Below are positions 60,268 through 64,000 of a DNA stretch of 64,000 bases, piece after piece (within the stretch, counting starts at the first letter, position 1; each line of letters starts with the position of its first letter). The stretch lies in contig JAENZX010000008.1 in the NCBI GenBank assembly GCA_016841045.1, positions 62,001 to 126,000 on the forward strand. Direction: 5' to 3'. The DNA is from Thermincola carboxydiphila. GTDB taxonomy: Bacteria; Bacillota; Thermincolia; Thermincolales; UBA2595. The notes beneath the pieces are model-generated. The model was not told the origin of the DNA and ran no database searches. It saw only the letters and a list, made by a program, of their open reading frames with translations. The translations under genes and the position numbers were made by a program.

Positions 60268-60801
60268 TTATTTTATCTTTTTTGGTTTTACCGGAGGAAT
60301 TATATCCTTCTCTGATTTCCTTGCAGGTTCGGGAGTAATTCTGAATACCCTTTTATTGCTCTTCGCTTGTTTATAATCTAACCAGCCGAAGGCGTACCCT
60401 AGTGCAAGACCCCAGACGGTAGCTCCTATTAAGTTTGAAATAGCGTTGTTGAGCGGTATTCGTTGCAGTTCAGGAACTTTATACAAAGCCGTGATAGCAA
60501 AAGTTAGGAACCATACCATACTGCCGAATGTCGCACTTTTCAAAACAAGGTTCTCGCTCTTGATAACAGAAATCAGCAGGGCAAACACCGACCCTAATAC
60601 TCCGTAGAAGCCTATCAAAACAAAGAACGCAAACCACGCTTCTCCGCGAGTTTTGGGTAAGCTACCCAAAATCATAGTTGAAGCGAAGTCCAAGTAGCGT
60701 AAACTTGATAAGTGCAAAAAATAGCTTGTTTGGTTTACGGCAATAGACGGAATACCCGCTAAAAGTCCTGCGATCATACCTCTCGTGAATCTATCATGCA
60801 A
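60268..60801 (-). CDS. YqhR-like four-helix membrane protein, second copy
   Basis: 177 residues from TTG 60801 (GGGGTGAT upstream; a GTG at 60810 overlaps it). Four membrane helices and a basic C-terminal tail. The pattern RGMIAGLLAGIPSIAVNQ, YGVLGSVFALLISVI, SATFGSMVWFLTFAI and NLIGATVWGLALGYAFGW aligns with the 12771 gene product. Function unknown. Confidence 0.65.
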   Translation of the reverse strand: MHDRFTRGMIAGLLAGIPSIAVNQTSYFLHLSSLRYLDFASTMILGSLPKTRGEAWFAFFVLIGFYGVLGSVFALLISVIKSENLVLKSATFGSMVWFLTFAITALYKVPELQRIPLNNAISNLIGATVWGLALGYAFGWLDYKQAKSNKRVFRITPEPARKSEKDIIPPVKPKKIK

Positions 60802-60930
60802 AGTAATCACCCCATTAATTCCGTACCAGAGAAATCACCCTTTTTTACTACATATCTTAAATGTTTACCATATAAAATTATATTTTTCCGTTTGCACCAT
60901 TACTATACCCAGCCCCATGTTTGTAAATTC

Positions 60931-60966
60931 AACCTCATCGGTTTAATCCGTTGGGGTTTTTTTATT
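60931..60966 (+). terminator. Orphan terminator at the left edge of the GC-rich element block
   Basis: AACCTCATCGG pairs with CCGTTGGGGTT through one or two wobble pairs and TTTTTTT follows. No plus-strand gene ends before it; the base composition changes about 40 nt later. Confidence 0.65.
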
Positions 60967-60999
60967 GCCCAAATTTAATAATGAAAGGATTGATACAAG

Positions 61000-61137
61000 A
61001 TGATCACTGCCACCATCAAAAACGGTCCATATCCACAAAGGGATCTTATTAACATGACCTTCTCCGTTGGTGCGGAAAGCATAATGGCAAAGCTTAGTGA
61101 GATAGGCATTGGCGAAAGGGGGGATCAAATTGAGTGA
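61000..61137 (+). CDS. Short coupled ORF (45 aa), perhaps a truncated element gene
   Basis: ATG 61000 follows AAAGGA. The 45-residue product (MITATIKNGPYPQRDLINMT start) ends at TGA 61135-61137, overlapping the TTG start of the ArdA-like gene at 61130. The opening looks like the N-terminus of a longer protein that has been cut. Coding is supported by the ribosome-binding site and the overlap only. Confidence 0.45.
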   Translation: MITATIKNGPYPQRDLINMTFSVGAESIMAKLSEIGIGERGDQIE

Positions 61138-62305
61138 AATAAAAATTATGATTTTAAGAGATGACCTATATGATAATCCCGCATATATCGGCTCACACCT
61201 CTGTCTTCCTGCCACAAGCAGTGAGATTCAGGACGCCATCGAGAAAGCAAGGATCACCGATGAGCATCCTAATTTTATTGTGATGGATTATGAATGCGAT
61301 CAGGACTTTCTAAATGAGCTGCTGCCGAAAAAGGCTTTGCTTGATGAGCTTGACTACCTGGCAAGACGGCTATCTAGTATGAATGATTTTGAAAAAGCAG
61401 CCTATGAGGGTGTTGTAAAAATGCAGAAAAAGCCTGACCTTGTAAAGCTCATCAACCTCACCTACAACCTTGACAACTGTAATGTGGTATTTGAAGCGCA
61501 TAATGACGAGCAGCTCGGAAAATTCTACGTGGAAAATGATTTTATTGAAGAGCTGATAAATGTTCCAGATGAGGTTTTGCGATACATTAATTATGAAAAG
61601 GTAGGGCGTATCCGCAGAGAAGCGGAAAATGGCGTATTCACGAAAAACGGTTACGTGGTGCAGACCGAACCGGAGATGCAGATTGTCTATGACGGCACCA
61701 ATATTCCCAAACCCGATGAAGATACGGGATACGTTTTTGAGCTATACCTTATAAAAGCATGTTATGAACCGGAAAAAGCAGAGGGCGTCTGGCTGAAGCT
61801 CCCCGCAACGGAACCTGAAATTGCATCAGTACTGTCGAAGCTTGGGGCTTCCCTTGATGAATGTGTTTTTACCCACTATAAAAGCAGCATGTCCTGCTTT
61901 ACCGATGTGTTCTCGGAAAATGAGGATATAGAAACGCTGAATACCTTAAGCAACGCCATTTCAAAAATCATAAGCGGCAATATGGGAGCCAAGTACAAAG
62001 CTGCACTTCAATATGAAAATTGCACCGACCTGGACTTTGCCGTCGACATAGCAAATAATCTTGACTGCTATAACTTTTACCCGGATTTATCTTCGCCAGA
62101 GGACTATGGGCGGCAGGCACTGCTCGAAACTTCCAAACTTCAAGCCGACGACATGGCATTCAAACATCTTGACTTTAGAAGATACGGTGAAGCCAAGATG
62201 GAAGATGAAGGTGTAAAGTCCACGGATTACGGATTGATTTGCCGCAACGAGAAGGAGTTTATGTTTCATTTTTTTCAGCAGCCGACCGGTCAGCAAATGA
62301 CGTGA
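61130..62305 (+). CDS. ArdA-like antirestriction domain protein
   Basis: 391 residues from TTG 61130, preceded by AAAGGGGGG. Strongly acidic with an ArdA-like N-terminal segment (IGSHLCLPATSSEIQDAIEKA) and a second related unit at about 235 (GVWLKLPATEPEIASVLSKLG). ArdA proteins mimic DNA to block type I restriction and travel on conjugative elements. Length is about twice that of classic ArdA, consistent with the two-unit form found in clostridial elements. Base composition is higher in GC than the chromosome to the left. Confidence 0.65.
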   Translation: MSEIKIMILRDDLYDNPAYIGSHLCLPATSSEIQDAIEKARITDEHPNFIVMDYECDQDFLNELLPKKALLDELDYLARRLSSMNDFEKAAYEGVVKMQKKPDLVKLINLTYNLDNCNVVFEAHNDEQLGKFYVENDFIEELINVPDEVLRYINYEKVGRIRREAENGVFTKNGYVVQTEPEMQIVYDGTNIPKPDEDTGYVFELYLIKACYEPEKAEGVWLKLPATEPEIASVLSKLGASLDECVFTHYKSSMSCFTDVFSENEDIETLNTLSNAISKIISGNMGAKYKAALQYENCTDLDFAVDIANNLDCYNFYPDLSSPEDYGRQALLETSKLQADDMAFKHLDFRRYGEAKMEDEGVKSTDYGLICRNEKEFMFHFFQQPTGQQMT

Positions 62306-62403
62306 ACCTTGGATATGATTTAAAATCAAATATCATTCACTAGAAAGACGTTACCATATATACGGCAGCGTCTTTTTTTATGCCTAAAAAGGAGCTGAGA
62401 AAG

Positions 62404-62592
62404 ATGGATGCAAGTGGAAATATACCCGAGAAAAAAGCCGATGGTCAAAAACAAGTCTACACCGTACGTGGGCCACAGGACACGGAAAAGTGCAAAGGCT
62501 GTCCCTATCCCGGAGTGGGCTTTATCTGCTGGAGTGCAGACGGGAGCTGTATGCGGACCGATATGGACAGAATCAGCAAATCAAGGAGGTGA
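62404..62592 (+). CDS. Small Cys-containing element protein (62 aa)
   Basis: ATG 62404 follows AAAAAGGAGCTGAG. The product contains CKGCPYPGVGFICWSADGSC, four cysteines that could bind zinc or a cluster. It ends 7 nt before the methylase start, so translation is likely coupled. No family recognised with certainty. Confidence 0.6.
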   Translation: MDASGNIPEKKADGQKQVYTVRGPQDTEKCKGCPYPGVGFICWSADGSCMRTDMDRISKSRR

Positions 62593-62599
62593 TGAGTTA

Positions 62600-63538
62600 T
62601 TGAACAGTATTATCAGTTGGGTAGGTGGCAAAAAGGCGCTTCGGGAATTAATTTATGAACGCCTGCCCAAGGAATATGAACGATACATTGAGGTGTTTGG
62701 CGGCGGCGGTTGGGTGCTCTTCGGCAAAAGCCTGGACAGCAATTGCATGGAGGTCTACAATGATTTCAATTCCAACCTTGCCAATCTCTTCTTTTGCGTA
62801 AAGCAGCGCCCCTTTGCCTTCTTGCAGGAGCTTGCCTTCCTGCCGCTAAACTCAAGAGATGAGTTCGAAGTCCTGAAAAAGTTTCTAAAGAAAGAGGAAT
62901 TCACCGAAGAATACTTGAAAGAGGAGCTTGACCTCTCGCAGCACTACTTAAAGGAGCCGGAGTTTGAAGAAATAAAGGCCATCCTGACAGAAAACTCTGA
63001 GGTTACCGATGTCAAACGGGCAGCCGCGTTCTTTAAGCTCATCCGGTACAGCTACGGCAGCGGCTGCACCTCTTTCGGCTGTCAGCCCTTTGATGTGCGA
63101 AAGACCTTTCACCTCATCTGGCAGGCATACCGGAGGCTCGCAGATACGTTAATTGAAAATAAAGACTTTGAGGCGTTGATCCTTCAGTACGACAGGGACA
63201 ACGCCTTTTTTTATTGTGATCCGCCCTACTACCAAACCGAGGGGCACTATGAGGTGGAATTTCGCCAGGAGGATCATGCGCGCCTCCGGGACACCCTCGC
63301 GCAAATAGAGGGAAAATTTCTCGTGTCCTACAACGATTGCGAATACATTAGGCAACTTTATGAAGGTTATCAAATCGAATCAGTAACCCGGCTGAACAAT
63401 TTGGCGCAACGGTATGACGGAGGCTGTGAATATCCGGAGGTACTCATCTCCAACTATGACACCTCGGAACGCATGAGGGATATGCCCATACAGATAGAGA
63501 TTTTTAATATTCCAAATGACTTCGACAGTACAAAGTAA
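62600..63538 (+). CDS. Dam-type DNA adenine N6-methyltransferase
   Basis: 312 residues from TTG 62600, 9 nt after AAGGAGGT. SAM-binding region SWVGGKKALRELIYERLP and YIEVFGGGGWVLF, and catalytic motif FFYCDPPYY match the D12 class (Dam, DpnM). The recognition site cannot be read; GATC is common in the family. No restriction nuclease is adjacent, so it is likely an orphan element methylase protecting it after transfer, together with the ArdA-like protein. Confidence 0.92.
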   Translation: MNSIISWVGGKKALRELIYERLPKEYERYIEVFGGGGWVLFGKSLDSNCMEVYNDFNSNLANLFFCVKQRPFAFLQELAFLPLNSRDEFEVLKKFLKKEEFTEEYLKEELDLSQHYLKEPEFEEIKAILTENSEVTDVKRAAAFFKLIRYSYGSGCTSFGCQPFDVRKTFHLIWQAYRRLADTLIENKDFEALILQYDRDNAFFYCDPPYYQTEGHYEVEFRQEDHARLRDTLAQIEGKFLVSYNDCEYIRQLYEGYQIESVTRLNNLAQRYDGGCEYPEVLISNYDTSERMRDMPIQIEIFNIPNDFDSTK

Positions 63539-63582
63539 CTAAAAAACACCTCTACAATGGGGCTTTAAGGAGGAAACAGACT

Positions 63583-64000
63583 ATGAGAATTATTGAAATT
63601 GAAAGCACCCTGGACAAACAGGGAAAGCTCACAATCCCCGCTCACCTCCTGGGTGAGATGGGGCTTGTATCCGGCGACACGGTGAGGCTTGCCTACATAA
63701 GCAAGTCCTCTGACCTTCCCCGCAATACTTACAGCGAATTTATCCTCACTCCTAACGGTATTGTGACAGCTCTAAGTGAGGTAGAATCGGATGTGCGTGA
63801 ATTCGGAATACCCAATGAGCTGTTGGAAGCGGCAAATATCCCTTTTAACAGCGACATTGAAATTGTCTGCGCAGACGGCGCAATCATTATTACCGGCGCA
63901 AACCTGTTGGAAACGATTCCCGATGAACTGTATCAAATGTTTGTTAAGCTTGATATCAGTCCTGAAACTGTCCGCACGGTCTTAATGAGCGGAGGTGTTT
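63583..64000 (+). CDS. AbrB/SpoVT-like element protein (cut by window end)
   Basis: ATG 63583 follows AAGGAGG; the frame stays open to the window end (139 codons). The N-terminus (STLDKQGKLTIPAHLLGEMG...GDTVRL) is a swapped-hairpin AbrB-type DNA-binding domain. The rest (FGIPNELLEAANIPFNSDIEI) has a second domain with similar strand order. It may regulate the element; the C-terminus is outside the window. Confidence 0.65.
   Translation, partial: MRIIEIESTLDKQGKLTIPAHLLGEMGLVSGDTVRLAYISKSSDLPRNTYSEFILTPNGIVTALSEVESDVREFGIPNELLEAANIPFNSDIEIVCADGAIIITGANLLETIPDELYQMFVKLDISPETVRTVLMSGGV

Noticed and set aside
1-64000. Searched for CRISPR arrays and rRNA genes.
   Set aside because: No regularly spaced direct repeats and no rRNA-like conserved blocks were seen by eye.

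Overview
The window looks like chromosome of a low-GC, spore-forming, anaerobic Firmicute of the Clostridia/Peptococcaceae kind. Evidence for this is an alpha/beta small acid-soluble spore protein, a YheC/YheD coat-associated ATP-grasp protein, DUF1657, DUF1360 and UPF0316 proteins, a guanine riboswitch, frequent TTG/GTG starts behind strong AGGAGG sites, an Hcp protein, and many multihaem c-type cytochromes (61 CxxCH motifs in six genes). The assignment is inference from gene content; no marker gene allows a genus to be named.

Layout. 1-8.7 kb: tail of a PLP acyltransferase, a pseudouridine synthase, an MFS pump, a metallophosphoesterase, a glycosyltransferase plus polysaccharide deacetylase pair, and a GntR/YtrA-type regulator with its ABC-2 exporter behind a perfect 31-bp operator. 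8.7-14 kb: DUF1657 protein, two cell-wall-binding-repeat-like proteins (one fused to a membrane domain) and small membrane proteins. 14.2-17.7 kb: NarL-type two-component system, a run of three hairpins, and a six-haem cytochrome lipoprotein. 17.9-26.5 kb: ablA/ablB (N-acetyl-beta-lysine osmolyte), two ATP-grasp proteins, two tandem radical SAM paralogues sharing a 280-bp identical block, and an MBL hydrolase.

26.7-40.5 kb is the most striking part. A seven-haem cytochrome and a coiled-coil protein with 39-residue repeats are followed by two copies of a four-gene cassette: membrane-anchored NapC/NirT-like 17-haem cytochrome, anchored TPR protein, anchored NHL beta-propeller, secreted seven-haem cytochrome. 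I read this as a quinol-to-surface electron conduit with its own assembly or scaffold factors. The last seven-haem gene has a codon bias suggesting very high expression.

40.8-57.5 kb: related lipoproteins flanking a spermidine-synthase-like membrane protein, DUF378, hcp, two NapH-like iron-sulphur membrane proteins, queG, a Met/His/Cys-rich small protein, then a guanine riboswitch followed by a BMP-type nucleoside ABC transporter operon ending in xpt, then the SASP gene and an O-antigen-ligase-like protein.

57.5-64 kb: a consensus promoter in front of a broken 5' half of a tRNA and an intact tRNA-Ala(GGC). Beyond it lies an accessory region with a frameshifted lipoprotein pseudogene, an XRE regulator, a diguanylate cyclase and a YqhR-like protein. 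From about 61.0 kb there is a more GC-rich block of genes typical of clostridial integrative elements (ArdA-like, Dam-type methylase, AbrB-like), cut by the window end.
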